A DNA stretch of 64,000 bases from Monarcha castaneiventris obscurior (taxonomy: Eukaryota; Chordata; Aves; Passeriformes; Monarchidae): contig JAMPIT010000890.1 in assembly GCA_026261815.1 (NCBI GenBank), forward strand, positions 5,734,001 through 5,798,000, read 5' to 3'. Position 1 is the stretch's first letter. Each line of letters begins with the position of its first letter. Of the stretch, positions 1 to 12,900 are shown piece after piece. Made by a program: the position numbers and the translations under genes. Below the pieces are notes generated by a model that was given only the letters and a program-made list of their open reading frames with translations, searched no databases and was not told the DNA's origin.

Positions 1-3000
1 ATTGTTAGGTAAACAGTAGATAATTGTTAGGTTTATTTAAGATCTGCATTTAAAGTGGCACTGTAATAACTAAGGAAGAGGAGACCAGCCTGAGTTACCA
101 TAACTTTATGGCAGGGGTGCTCTACTGTTGCAGAAAAATTAAGTAATATTAGTCCCACTCATATATTGCTGGTAGATGAAGAATGTTATTAGGTCCTGTC
201 ATTCATTCAGAAGTGTTTCTGTAATGAGTTCCTTAACAAATGCTGCAGAAGTGGCGAAAGGAAAATAAAAGGACTCTTTGTTCCACTTAGGAAATTGCAG
301 ACAGTTATTTCTGTGATGTTTGTGAAACAATAACATCATATTAGAAAAAAAGAATTGGATTTCAGACTAGAGGTTTAATTAAAAAACCAAACGAATAAGC
401 AAGCAAACCCAAATAAAAAGGAGATGAACTGCAAGGGTAGTAATTTTCTAACTCTTCAGCTTCTAAAGGAAATCTGCTTTCTTAACGCAAGATAAAGCCT
501 GTGTGGATGTTGGCCTTGTGGTGGCAGGCAGTGTGCTCTCTGCTCATTCTGGTTTTTCACAAGCCTGAAGACACTGTAGCAGCAAGCAAAGATTCTGGGG
601 TGGGTCAGTCTCTTACTGGGGCTTACAGGCAGCATGACATTCTCTGACAGGTATCAGCCCTTCTCCCAAACACCCTGTGCTGGCAAGGGCAAACAATGAC
701 AAGAGAGGCGGCACTAACAGCAAACAGGCCTTGGAAGCATCTCTTTCAGCTGTAGGCCTTCTGTATGCAGAATGACACTGACACAGCAATGTCTTCAGCC
801 CATTTATTGTAGCTGGGCATGGGTGACTCGGACTGTGTTGAGAACTGCTCAGCTGTCAGGTCGCTTGAGTGAAAGTTGTTATGCAGAGCGGCAGGACACA
901 TCCACACTTGTAATGTACAGGTATTACACTTGTCTTGCTGTCCCTGGCTATTATGCCTCCCACCCTGAGGTTGCTGTGCCACTGTAGAGAAGCTGCAGCT
1001 CTTGTGAAATTACCTGAAAATCTTAGATTTTATCTCTTAGTGCATTAAAGCAAATCGTCACTGATTTGTTTTACCATAACTGTGGACACAACAGAGAGAA
1101 GGGATACCCTTCAGAGGGACCTGACCTCAAGAAGTGGGCCCATAAGAACCTCAAGAAGTTCAGTAGTGCTGCACCTGGCTTGGGACAGTCTGAGTACAGA
1201 CTGGGAGAGTAATTGAGATAGATGTGTGGTCTTACTGCCTCAGGATGAATTGCAGTGGAAGCTGAGTTAATTAATTAGTGCATGTTTTGGAAGTACTGTC
1301 TAAATATGACAGTTCATTAGCTGGACACCAAAGCTAAATACATTTAGAAATTTTACATGAAAGGGTTCCTAACTATTGGAAAAACTTACCTTAAGAACAC
1401 GGTCTGTTTGCTATCACCCATACAATTTGATCAGGATGAGGGGTGCTCCGAAAAGCATGGTGCTGTCTTGCAACAAATACGAAGGATTATTGAGTCAGCC
1501 CAAGTGTTTAAGAGACCAAGTGAAGTGGCCATGAATGTATTTTCTATGCCTGCCTTGCTTATCTCCCTTAAAAATGTGATTCCTTGGCTGGAGATGGAAA
1601 TGGAAGACATTAAGGGAGATGGAAATGGAGGACATTAAGGGAAGCCTTTCCAAAGGACAAAATACCCAGAGGTTTGGGTTCACATGTGTACTTCCAAATG
1701 TAAGATGTACCCAGCAGGTGGGACGCCCTTCCAGAAACTGGCAGGCCAAACGGGCCCGGTGATCCTGCCAGGGCTGCGCTGTTCTGGTTGTGCTTGAACA
1801 GGCTTCCCTTCATCCAAGAGCTTTTCTTCTGCAGGCTTTGTGATATGCTGCTGCTCTGCCTGCAGGAGAGAGCTGACAGCGACAGTGCTGTCACCTCCCC
1901 CAGCCCAAGGCTTCTGCTGGGGTTGGTCATGGCAAATTGAACCAGAGAAGGCCTTCGGAAAGGAAGCACTTGACAGACCTGTATTGGAGAGAGGCTCCCA
2001 GGCGTCCCTGAGCTTAATGGGCAGCTGCAGGACAAATGCAGATCAGTAACCCTTCCTGTTGGCTGGCTCAGAGAGTGCTGACAGCCTCCTGTTCTCTTCC
2101 AGAGGGAGCTTTCCTGCACGCTGCTCTGTCCCCTGTTGTGACCCTCCCCAAGCTCGGTTGGCAGGCACCGAGATGTGGCTGCTGATGCAGTGCGTTGTAG
2201 GAACCTCGCTGGCAGTAGCTCAAAAGCAGCATTTCTCTGCAGCAGGCAACCTCAGATATGTCTTTTTATATCAACTGTGGCTTTCCAAGGTTTTATTCTT
2301 TGAAGGAAACGTTGAAAAAAAACTACCAGCACTCAGCAAAATTACTGCTCTCTTTTTTGATAAGCCAAATGGGCATAAATTAGAGACGTCTGCCCCACGT
2401 TTCAGAGAGCTTCCTCAGCCTGCCCTGTGAGACAGAACTGCGCTTTTCATCTGGCATTTGGGAGAGCAGGAGGAGTTTAACACTGACTTTTCCAGTGTAG
2501 TGATTTGGGCCTATCAAGTAGACCCATATTTAGCAATTTGTTCTGTGAAGTACAGCAACGTTGTCTGCAGCACTTCAGTGTTTCTAGATGATGTTTGGAC
2601 TGTGCAATCAGACTGTGATTAGGTGGTTTACGGTTCAGAAGTGCTCTGGCAGCTGCAATTTTGTGGTTGTAGTGGCAGCAGCAAAGGTAGTTCTCAGCAA
2701 CACCTTTTCTGACAGTGTCATCTTGCAATTAGTAGTTTGAACTTTGGCTAAAGGCCTCTCAGGAAGAATTTGTGTGTGCCTTGGTAGTCTGCCAGCCACT
2801 GTGGGTGTTCGTCAGACCTGCATCTCTACAGTGGCTCCTTACCTGCTGTATCACTGGGCACTTCAGCCCTCTTTCCTTGCATACCCTTATTAACCAAAAT
2901 ATGTTTCCTTGGCCCGAGAGCAGGATGAGTAAAGCCCCGTCACACCCCCTGCGCTGAAAACACCAGCAGATTCCTACTAACAAGCACAGTAATTCTTGCT

Positions 3001-3398
3001 TGGAAGTATACAACTTGGTAATGGTAGTTCACTTTTTTCCTGCTATCAGCAGCATCAAGGGCAATGTAATACCAGCCTGTCTGCTTTCTTCATATCATGC
3101 TATGAAAGAATATCCTCAAAATTTTAACCTTGTAACATTAAAAAGCAAGTATGTGATTTCCATTCAGGGACTCGGGATACACCTGCTTAACTGTTGCTGT
3201 TATCATTTTGTCTTGATAATAGTTTTTACTGTAGCTGGACAGTGGTGTTAACTCTCGAGGCTTAAAAATTGATTTTTTTTCTCATCTGAATTTAAATAGA
3301 GCCTCTGGAAAGGCTTTTTGGGAGACAGACTTCTAGCCAAAGTTTCCTTTTAGGATTGAAGTTCCAGTTTTACCTTGTGTGTTTTGTATTCTTGCTTT
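1..3398. other. Unique non-coding stretch
   Basis: I see no gene here. Short open frames exist on both strands, including one of 169 codons on the minus strand at 1610-2119, but none has a recognisable domain and they overlap one another. The part from about 1840 to 2200 is locally richer in G+C than its surroundings but has too few CpG dinucleotides to be a promoter island. The first bases carry an imperfect direct repeat of a ten-base word (positions 1-10 and 23-32). The only clear structure is the 25-bp tandem duplication listed separately. Confidence 0.6.
1591..1640. repeat. 25-bp tandem duplication, two copies
   Basis: Copy one (1591-1615) and copy two (1616-1640) are identical except for one A/G difference at position 15 of the unit. 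The unit is purine-rich and begins GAGATGGAAATGGA. It is a local duplication with almost no divergence, so it is probably young or may vary in copy number between individuals. Confidence 0.95.
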
Positions 3399-3446
3399 GG
3401 GGTTTTTTTTGTTGTTTTTTTTTTTTTGTTTTTTTTTTTTTTTTTG
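3399..3446. repeat. T-rich low-complexity run
   Basis: This is nearly pure thymine broken by single G residues. It could be the reverse of an A-rich retroposon tail, but no recognisable element body flanks it, so it is treated as simple sequence. Confidence 0.9.
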
Positions 3447-3859
3447 TCAGATGGTGGTCAGCTAGGCTGAGGGAAGCACTGTGGCCCTCCTAAGGGTTTT
3501 CAGGGTGCTATTTGCCAAACGTTTGGCTTTTCTGGAAACTTGATTTAGCTCCACACACACATTTAACTGAAAATGTTCTTTTCATTCTGGTAATTACCCC
3601 AAAAGTTGCATGGTTTAAAGCCAGTTCTTACTGCAACATGACCAAAAAGAGTTCATAGAAGATCATTCAACAATTTTACACAATGTACTCAGTCCCAGTT
3701 GTCTTTATGGAAGAAACCTCTTAAACCAGTTAGACTCTTTATACATGATCGCTCTTTCACAGCAATAACTGAGTTATTTTATTGCACAGACTGTGGCAAA
3801 ATGGAGTCAGTGTTCAGCTGTATTATTCCACTAATGCAGAACTACTGAAGATGCAAAGC

Positions 3860-4290
3860 AAGCAAAGCGTGATTTAAAGAAACGCCATTTATTAACACGC
3901 CACAAGTTTCTGTTATGAAAAAGATAAGAACATTCCCTTACATTTGCCACAGTTTAAAAGTATCAGAGTTGCATTTGATAATAAGAGCCCATTTATAAAT
4001 ATTTTATTGCGGTTCAATAATTGATAAAGTGATTTACAGCCACCTTGTTATTACATTAACGCTTGCAAAGTACATTATGTTAACCATATTAGCTGAAAAT
4101 ATGTTTTGTAATTGTAGTGGTTTGTCGGTGCATCATCTGTTAAGCTTTTATTGCCAAAGCCTTTTAATTGTTTCTTTGGTTTGCTATTTGAAATTACTAG
4201 CTATTTATCTGAAGAGTGCCTGGCCTTTCTGCCTTTTTTTCATTAGTGTGTGTGTGATAAAAGTGCTCCTAATAAATGCAAAGTAGCAGC
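3860..4290. promoter_or_regulatory. Candidate conserved non-coding element (AT-rich)
   Basis: The tract is AT-rich but not low-complexity, with repeated TTAT, ATTA and TAAT cores, a GATAAG motif, and short words that look preserved rather than drifting. It has no repeat signature and no long meaningful open frame. Elements with this texture are often enhancers near developmental genes. This call is inference from composition only and needs a cross-species alignment. Confidence 0.25.
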
Positions 4291-5062
4291 TTGTTACAAC
4301 GTTTTCATGGCCCAGCATCACAGGGTTGGTTCTGCATGAACACACCTTGCTTTCCCATCTTTGGAAATACCTACCTCAAAAGAGCCTGGTAAATTCAGAA
4401 ACTGCTCAGTCTCAGCTTTTTCCAAGATCAAAAGGCCCCCAAAATGAGTATCACAAACTGATTTCTTCTTGTCATAGGCTTGCCATTGTGTCAGGAAGAT
4501 GATACGTGCAGCCTAAGAGCTGGCTGCTGAAAAGCCTCAAGGATCTCCCTGGAGAGGATTTACCTTCTCCAGGAAAGGCTTTTCTTCTGTGTTATAAAGC
4601 TGTGGATAGGACAGCAGAATTTTTGATGCAGGAAGCCACTGTAACAAACATGGCAGAACCCTGTACAAAGGCAGTATTTTTTTTTTATTTCACTTATGAA
4701 ACTCATTTAATCAAAAACCTGATAGGTGACATTTTCAACAGAATTAGAGACAAACTGGGGTTTTGCAGGGGTAACTAGATTGTGTACTGGTTAGAGAAAA
4801 TAATAAACAAAGGAGGCTTTTGGAAGAGGGAAAGAACTTCTACGACAGGAATCTGTCTATTCAAAGTTGGGAGAATGCCTTCCTGTATGTTCATCCAAAA
4901 ATCTTCCTTTCATCTTGTTCTGAGGTGCCTGACATTAGCTGCTGCCAGAAATTGGGTGCAGTACCCAGTGCTCATAGTTTAAACCTCTCCTGATATTTTT
5001 ATCAAACCTTTGAGACAGTTTGCTATAATAATATTATATCTTGTGTTCCTTTGTGTGCACAG

Positions 5063-5149
5063 CCACAAAGGCAATGACTGATGCATTGAACAACTCGTTG
5101 AGAAGGAGCATCTTTGTGGTCACCATTGGTTTAAACCATAAAATAACAG
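5063..5149 (+). other. Exon-like interval, 87 nt (unproven)
   Basis: The interval is preceded by a T-rich tract ending in TGCACAG, a plausible splice acceptor. It is followed by ACAG then GTATAC, a plausible donor. It is exactly 87 nt (29 codons), open in one frame and phase-symmetric: it starts and ends after the first base of a codon, so it could be included or skipped without a frameshift. The implied peptide contains MTDALNNSLRRSIFVV. I do not recognise it as any protein family. The frame remains open past the donor to 5223, so exon boundaries rest on the splice motifs alone. Chance is the leading alternative. Confidence 0.12.
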
Positions 5150-8100
5150 GTATACATACTCAAAGGGATGGCTGCTATACAGAAGATATTTTCAGTAATA
5201 ATAATGCTTTCAGTGCAATGTAATTGTCTAATTCATCATTATCGTGTTCAAACTGAACAGGTTTTTGCAAAGTCAGTCTAAAACTATAGCAACTGTTTCA
5301 TCACCGTCACACACAATTTGATTCTTCTTAATCAACCTTAGCCAACATCTTGATGGGAAAAAAGACACAGTGCCATCACAAAATTCACTGAGTGTTTTTG
5401 TGTTCTTTTTAGGGGTAAAACACTGCTTGGAGAAGTGAGCTTTGTGTGGGCTGGATATTTATGTTTGAGGCCAGTCTCCACACTGCTGCCCCTGCTGAGA
5501 GTAATTAAACAGTGTCAGAATTTTCAGACGTGGCTTTTGTGGCCTTCCCAAAGATTGGCTAGGAGCTCTTATGTGCTGAGCTTGTTTGAGGAGATGATCC
5601 TTTGTAAAGCTTGATCTGGTTTTAGGTGTGCCAGTCAGGAAACTTGTTTCCTTTATGAAATTATTGCATAGCATTAGTTTTCAATTGATATTAAGCCTAC
5701 ATTTTCACTACTGTAGTATGACCCATTATTTGTAGTGAAAGCCTTTATATTACTCTTTAGCTATGTGGTTTCACAGATTTCAAGGAGTGCCGTGGATCAT
5801 CATCCCTCTCCTTCTTTTGTATGTTTTGTCTCTCCTTTTTCACGTGGAAGTGCTCAGTTCTACAAACATCTCGTTTGGTGACCGACTTCCCAGGCTGGTA
5901 ATTCTTGGGGCTCTCTAGAGAGCTCCTTCAGCTTGCTTATTTTTTTTTTGGGGAATGGTTTTTTTTCCTATCCATGCTTGAGTGAACTCACTTTTGATTC
6001 TTACAGAGGTAGTTTGAATCAAGTCAAGGGAGGTGAATATTCTGTGTACTGAGATGTCCTTAGGCTCATCTTAATGTCCACCCCAGTCACACCTCTCAAT
6101 CAGGGAGGTCTTGTCACAAGGGAGTCTTGTCATGCCTGTTTGCAAACAGTTCTAGAAACTGCTCTTTGGTACATGAGGTACTTGGAATATGATGTGAAGC
6201 TTGAAGTTGATGATTTTTTAAAATCAATAAGGTTGCTTCTTAAGTCCTAAAGCTTTCATTAAAATGCTCATTGTTTGTTTTGATTTGAGGAATGTGTGTC
6301 ATTAACTGTTCCCCATGGCTTCCACAGAGGAACCTTGTCTTTTGTCAATAATCCTAGACTTGACAGAGCTAAAAGGGTCTTCTGTCCACTCTGGACTGAC
6401 CACCATAGACCTGTGAGACAGCTCTGAGTAGCTGGGGGCTTTCTGTGTCACAGAATGTCTGAAGAGGTAGGGGAAATGAGCTTTTGGTAAGAGACGTCTA
6501 AAAAATGAAGGGTGAAAACTAAACTTAAAAAATCCCCAACAAAGCAACAGAGAAATGCCTTAATTGGTTCCTTAGATTATGTGAAAACACTCTCTGTGGC
6601 AGTGTGAGACCACATCTTCAGTTTCCACGAAAGGTTGTCTGAAACACTCAGCCTAGAAACCTACAGAAAGAAATAGTTTATCCCAAAATGCTCAGAAGTA
6701 CTGGAGCACACCAGGGCTCAGCTTGTAGGAAATCTGGAAATTGTAACACTCGTGTCTTCTGCCAAAAAAAAAGTGCCCCTGGCATTGTACTGAGGTTTCA
6801 GCTTCTTGTAACTTGAAAAATTAATATGATTCAGCCTTATGATTATCCAAGATTCCAGAGAAGTGTTTGACATATGTAAGAGAGAGAGTTTGTTTTATCT
6901 GAATAGGCTTTGTTATCCAGAAAGGGGCAGGTCTCCCAGATCTGTTATATTTGTCTGCTGTGTGTGGATGTTTTTGGTACCTAGGATGTGTTGTGATGAT
7001 GATCACCTGCGTTAAGGAAGCTGGGTCACCCCAACAATTCACACTAAAGACTGAAGTTTATTCTACAGCTCTGGCTGTAATATTTTTGGATTAAAATTAT
7101 AAGCAGATCTTAAGCTAGGGAAGTGAAGGAAAACAGAAGCTTGCTAAGGGTGTTAAAATGGCATTATCAGAACACAGGAGTGTTCAGTTTACAAACCTGA
7201 ATCTCTGAAGGTGTAAATGAACATCTGGTGCTAATTGCAGTGATCTAAAGTAGGTGACTGTGATTTTGGGAAGGAGAGATTAGCAAGGCCCTGCAGTAGT
7301 GCTATTGATGTCTGAAAGGGGTAATTTTAGAAGTGTTCCTCCTTGCATGCAAAGACTTTTGGTGTCTATTAACTTTGAAATATGCCAGCTTACTTGCACA
7401 CCATGCTACCATTGACATGGCTTTGGTGTTTAAGATCTGTGTTGTTAGAAGGATTACTGATTTTTGAGTCGTTTTGTTTTGTTTTTATTGGTCAACCTGA
7501 GAACTCATCATGGCAATAATTCCAAATTCCTGAAAATTGAGTTCCCCTTTTAGGTAAATTATATCTATTGCATCTATCCATCTAAAGTCTGTTCAAATAC
7601 GGCCAAAACAGTTCCTTTCTTATGGCCCTATGTTCTGATTCCATCTATCACTTTAGCTAATATCTCAGATCTAATAATCACATATATCTTTTTTATGCTC
7701 AGTCTTCTTCAGAAGAGTTAATTTTACTCTTTTACCAGATAAGGTAAAAAATTCATCAAACACCTCTCTGGTGAAAACTGACATTTGTCTGTCATAAGAA
7801 TCCCAGCCCACACCTGCTTCCAAAGTTAGTCCTTTAATTTAACCTTACTCACTATGTGATTTCTGATATAATTTCTAATTCCACTGTTTTTGTGTATTTG
7901 AAAATATTAGCCATAATGGGCCAGATTTCAGGAGCGCTCTCTTTTTTGGAGAATCCTGACAAATTTACAAGGGGCTTGCAATACTTGTGCATGTTATGCT
8001 TTACAGAAGAATTCCATTCACACCTGAGAGTCTGAATAGAGCAGTTAAACCAAAGAAGCAAAGGAAAGAGGTCGAGGTTTTGGTATTATCATTGGTAAGA

Positions 8101-9149
8101 CTAACTATCTTGAAAAAAGGAGGCAAAAGAACTATTGATTTCAAGCTAAATGGACATGTGGAGTGTGCTTCTACAGCCTCATATTATTCAAGCAGTATTT
8201 GTGTCCTTTTGAAATACTGCAGCGGGCACTGATTTGATTACTCTGTTGCTGAGGAGACCACAAATGTATCTCAGAAATTTTCACTTCATTTCTGTTTTTA
8301 AGGCCATATGACATCCCCTCAAAGTGACAGCCTTGGAGAAGGGCAGCAACACCCTTACAGGAGCAAAATCCTGTGAGCAGGGAACAGGGCTGATGGCATA
8401 TGGAGAAGAAACATCTTCTCCATTAGGAGATTAGAAGTAATACTTGACAAGGACACCTAATGAAAGATGAAGTGGATGAATTGAGCTCTTCCATCTACCT
8501 AGTTGCAGTAAAGCTGCTTTATAGAGAAATAGATATGAGTTTGGTTCACTCAGGGCATTGGGTGACTGCTACAATGCTGAATGACACCTACCTTTTTGGT
8601 AGACGGTGTTTACATTAAGTCAGTGCTCAGCAGCTCATGGCCTTCAGAGCATTTCTGATTTAGCTGAGATGAACAAGAGAAATTCAGAGAAATAGAGAAA
8701 CCTGTGGAGGAGACCTGAAGGCACCATGGAGCAGTTTGACCCCCACATGACATGACTTTCAGGTCCTGCCTGTGTTGGTAGCAATGAATAAACTCTCCAG
8801 AAAAGAAGGCAGCCAGGTGAACAGAGAGAAAGATCACCCAAATAACCACAGCTGTCTCCTTACCTCTGCTCAGGATGATGGTCTGACATTCCCAGGTAAT
8901 ACAGACACACAACCAGGGACATATCTCAGCTGTTGGAAGGAGAAAAGTTATTGAATTGAGAATCTGGCTATGAGGGATGCAGATTTCAGGGTGTTTAATG
9001 CCATTGTGGGCTGAGCAGGGACTAACTTGATATGTGCCTGAACATGGCAGGCACAGATTTTAGGTCACACTGTAGTGGAGCTACAAGTTGTGCTTCCTGC
9101 ATGTGTGTTCCCATGGTATGAAAGGACATGATGATGAATTATTGCATGC

Positions 9150-9990
9150 AACAGTATGATTTTAGGTGGTAGACTTGAGACAGGAGTCCATGGGATAGCA
9201 TTCTCCGACATGCTCCCAGTGTCATGTGCAGGGACAGATGGAGCTGGGGAATCTCAGGTCATGGCTCAGAAGAAAACAGTGTAGGGGAAGGATATCATAT
9301 CCATTAGAAAACTAGGGAAAATTGAAATGGATAGAAGCCATACGGGGAGAGAGAACCAATGCAAAGCCAGGCAGGCAGTGCTTGAAATGGAAATTAAAAA
9401 AATCTAAGGGAGTTTAAAAACCAAAGGCAGGGAAAAGCTAAGAAATGTAGACTTGTTGAGGGGAGAAACATCTTTTCAAGGAGAAGTTAAGAAAGTATAA
9501 TTCTGGACAAAACTAGGACACAAGTTGGTAAGAATAAGAGAAAGAATAACAAAAAGAAAGTTTTAAAAGGTGAAGTCTCAATTTATCAGGACACAGATAT
9601 AACCAACGGGACCTCAAATATGTGTGGCCTCCCTGAGAAGACTAGGAAGTATCTGTTATAATTAAAGAAACTGATATAACAGCTATTTTAGAAAGTTGGT
9701 GGAATATTTAAAAAATGGGACACTGCTATCTTTAGGTATAGGGTCTATAGAGATGATAGAGCAGGTAATTCTTTGGAAGTGGAGTTGCATATTAAGGAAA
9801 GCTTGCAGTGAAGGAAGCGAGCTATCAATAAGTATCTTTATGGATTAAATTTCTCCTGAGAATGGAGAGAAATCCCTGCAAAGCCATTGTACCAGCTAGT
9901 CAGAGTAGCTGTGAGATACATAGATCAAAGAGCCTGTGGGGGAAGAAATGCCACGATAATGGGAACCTACATGGGATGCACAGAGAATGA
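9150..9990 (+). mobile_element. Ancient CR1-like LINE fragment, endonuclease region
   Basis: This is a decayed non-LTR retrotransposon fragment on the plus strand. At 9664-9705 one frame reads KETDITAILESWWN, which matches the conserved start of the CR1 apurinic endonuclease domain (ITETWWD-type block). At 9734-9802 another frame reads YRVYRDDRAGN and continues to HIKES, matching the next conserved block (G-Y-x-L-x-R-x-D-R-x-G to VKES). At 9835-9852 SLWIKF matches the following strand (LWIKI-type). The blocks are in the right order and spacing but in different frames with stops, so the copy is dead. The sequence from 9150 to about 9560 resembles the end of CR1 ORF1 more weakly. It is far more diverged than the other CR1 copies here, which suggests an old subfamily. 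Confidence 0.78.
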
Positions 9991-12900
9991 CAGCAAGACA
10001 CCTTTTTTTTGTCTCAGTTAATAAGCATGGGAAGCAACTGCTCTCCTAAATGCTGAGGGAGAAAACTCTTGTTATAGCCCCATGTAAAGCACAGATTCTA
10101 CTTCAAATTATAAACTTCCAGTGTTTGGAGGCAGAATTATGCAGTGGCCATGTTTTCCACAGACCTTCTCCACCCCGCCCCAATCCAAATGAACACAGAA
10201 AAAAAAAATAAATCACCAATCTAGTGTTTAGCTTTTAAATAGAAATGAGAAAGCTCATTAAAAAGGAATTTTCAGATAGCGCCTCAGAACAGGTGCTTTG
10301 TCTAGGTAGGGGGCTGAGGAATAGCACCAAATGTAAAGTTATGAGGCTTTTCACTGCTTGCTTTTTTTTTGTAAAGGAGATATGTGACAAGGATGCCTTT
10401 TAGCAGGCACTATATCTAAATATATGACAAAAATACAGTCTCCATCCTGAAATATTGATGGTTCGAGGGGAGAGTACTAGGGAAAGAAGAATATTTTAAA
10501 ATAAAACTGTTTTTTAATGAAATGAACATGTGGACATGTTAAAACTGGAGCTTGCACAGGGTTCAGTTAAGGTAGAATAGATCTATCACAGAAAATATAT
10601 TCTTTAAAAATAGCAGAGTTGCTATCCATGGTGACGGTTTTCACCTTTCCTTTCTGAAGCATGAGTTCCAGAAAATGTTGTTAAATTGTGTATACATTAT
10701 AAATTGTGCCTGTATGAGAAAGGTCACGTTCAGAAGTGGTTGTCATGCTGCACTTGCTGTCTCATGATATAGCTCATAATGCTCTATTTGGCATGAAACA
10801 AACCCCATAAATTGTCTCTTGCAAAGAAAGGACAAAAGACTTGAGGAAAAGGAACCCATAAAAAGAAAGGGATGAACTCTCATTTTGCAGATGTTAGTTC
10901 TTCCTGTTCTGGTTGGGATGACACAGCTATTCTGATCAGGGCTGTCCATTTGTGACTCCACACAACTGCCTTTTAGCTAAATAACCCAGATGCATAGTTC
11001 TGAGCTACAAGCTGTCATGTTCATTATAGCAGTTTGGAGTTCTTCCATCTGACTACTTTCTCAAAAAAAATGCATTTAGTATGGTTAAGGATCTTGTTTT
11101 TTAGAGGATTTGTGTGTGCATCCTTATTGCAGTCCTGAACAAGTAATTCATACATCTATTGAAATTGATATTTCTGTGCAGGTGACTCACCCTCCTGTTT
11201 TCTTCTCCAAATCTACCCCCATCCCCCAGAGTGTTGCCAGGTGAGAAAGGGTCATGGTTCCTCAAAGAACCTGTGCTGTTGGTGAGGATGGAGGCTTGAT
11301 GGTCTGAACCTACAGTCAGGCACACACTGTGCTTTCAACTGAAATGATTTGTGTTTGGCTTTTAGGTTTCATTCTGTGTGTGTATGTTTGCCAGAGGTCA
11401 ACTTTCCTCTGAAAAAGTGTTTCTAAAATGAAATTAAAGAGTTTAATGTGGAGGAAAGGTCAAGAATTGCTTTTTGGGCTGTGCCGAGGCAAAGTAACTC
11501 ATAGAAATAGGCTGAAAGAGAATTAAAGAAAATGTCAAGTAAGATTTCCTAACAATGAGGTTCATTAGTCTCTCCAGGGAATGACAGGAACCTGTGTTAA
11601 ATCCTTTAGGCTAAAAATGAGGAAGACATTCAGTCAGTCCTACTTTTATATCATTTGGCCCCTTTTGCTGGAGTTAATTCAGTTTGTAAAGAAAAAGCCT
11701 CCTGCCTACTCTTCATACCAAGGACTTTTGGGGGGCTGAAATTATGCAGCTGCAGATAACAGGAAATAATGTTACTCTATCTGTGTGGGGTGGCATCTGT
11801 ATTCTGTCCCTTGTCATCATTTGAAAGTATAATACATCTTTCCCATGTGGAGGAACAGGACCCCTTGGAGGCAGTAAAACAGGAAATAAGAATAAGATTA
11901 TACATAGGCAGTTTAGCATTGAAGATTACAAAAATTTTTACAGATTGTGCAAACACAGTTAACAAGTGTACAAAGCGAAAATAAATATTTTTGGCATTGT
12001 CAGGCTACTGGATATGGCACTGCACCTTCCACAGGACTCTGAAGCAGCAGTGTTTGCCCTGCTGGCCACATCTTGAGCTTTGTGGTCAGCTGGGGAACGA
12101 GGTTGTTGAGGGTGTGCAGCAAAAAAATAAACTGAAAATGCAAACAGTATGGCCAGCAGTGATTTTTTTATTATTATTCAGTAATATGTGCCTTGCATGT
12201 AAATGTTGCACTTGAAATCCAAAGAGCAACATTATCCACTGTGCTCATTTTTAAAATTTTTTTCCCTTCTTATAACTTTAATGTCCTTATGTTGAAAGGT
12301 GAGTTTTACACTAAACACATGAAGAAGACAGCATAAGGATTATAGTAAATCCAGTAAGAAAGTTGCCATGGCTTCATCCAGAGCTCATTTGTCAGGATTT
12401 ATGTATGGAATGATCACATAGAACACTATTCCATTGAGACCCTCCAGCTAATGGGTAAATTCTGCTTTATCACTAATGGATCTGTCAAGAGAAATACAAA
12501 AGAAGTAAAGGAGTGGCTTTTTGGGAATGAGGGTTTCATATTCTGTTTGCATAGAGGATGTTTAAATAGATGAAGGGAGAATATCTTAGAATGGGTAAAT
12601 ACAGGCAGCATTCAATACTCTTATTTGGCTCAGACATGGAGTGGATATAAGTTGCCACAACTCTCTTTAAAGTCAGTAAAAACAAGCTACTTATGTGTAT
12701 GGAGAGTGTAATCCAAAATGTGTATCCAGATTCTATATGGGTTTTGTGAGAGGCAGGAAAGGAATGCTGAAGACCACTCTGTTTCTGTATGGCTTTTCTA
12801 CTTCTACATGCCCTACAACATTATTATGCTTTTGTTTTATGCTACTCCCTAGTGTATGGCATAGCCTGACTCCCTGATGATTGAAAGAAGTACTACAGAT

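Larger units (their letters stand above)
3447..8959. other. Unique non-coding stretch
   Basis: No defensible gene is visible. The stretch holds one AT-rich candidate regulatory element near its start and one exon-like interval at 5063-5149, both listed separately. A 14-bp perfect palindrome lies at 5910-5923 and is probably chance. The part from about 8300 to 8960 is purine-rich and may be a more decayed upstream part of the old CR1-like element that becomes recognisable after about 9150. I could not confirm that by eye. Confidence 0.5.

Noticed and set aside
1610..2119. Open frame of 169 codons, minus strand
   Set aside because: Its end overlaps the tandem duplication and other open frames cover the same bases. 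No recognisable motif; local GC content explains the lack of stops.
1840..2200. Possible CpG-island promoter in a locally GC-richer region
   Set aside because: CpG dinucleotides are too few and no TATA, initiator or first-exon structure is evident.
5910..5923. 14-bp palindrome GCTCTCTAGAGAGC
   Set aside because: A palindrome of this length is expected by chance in a window this size and has no context.
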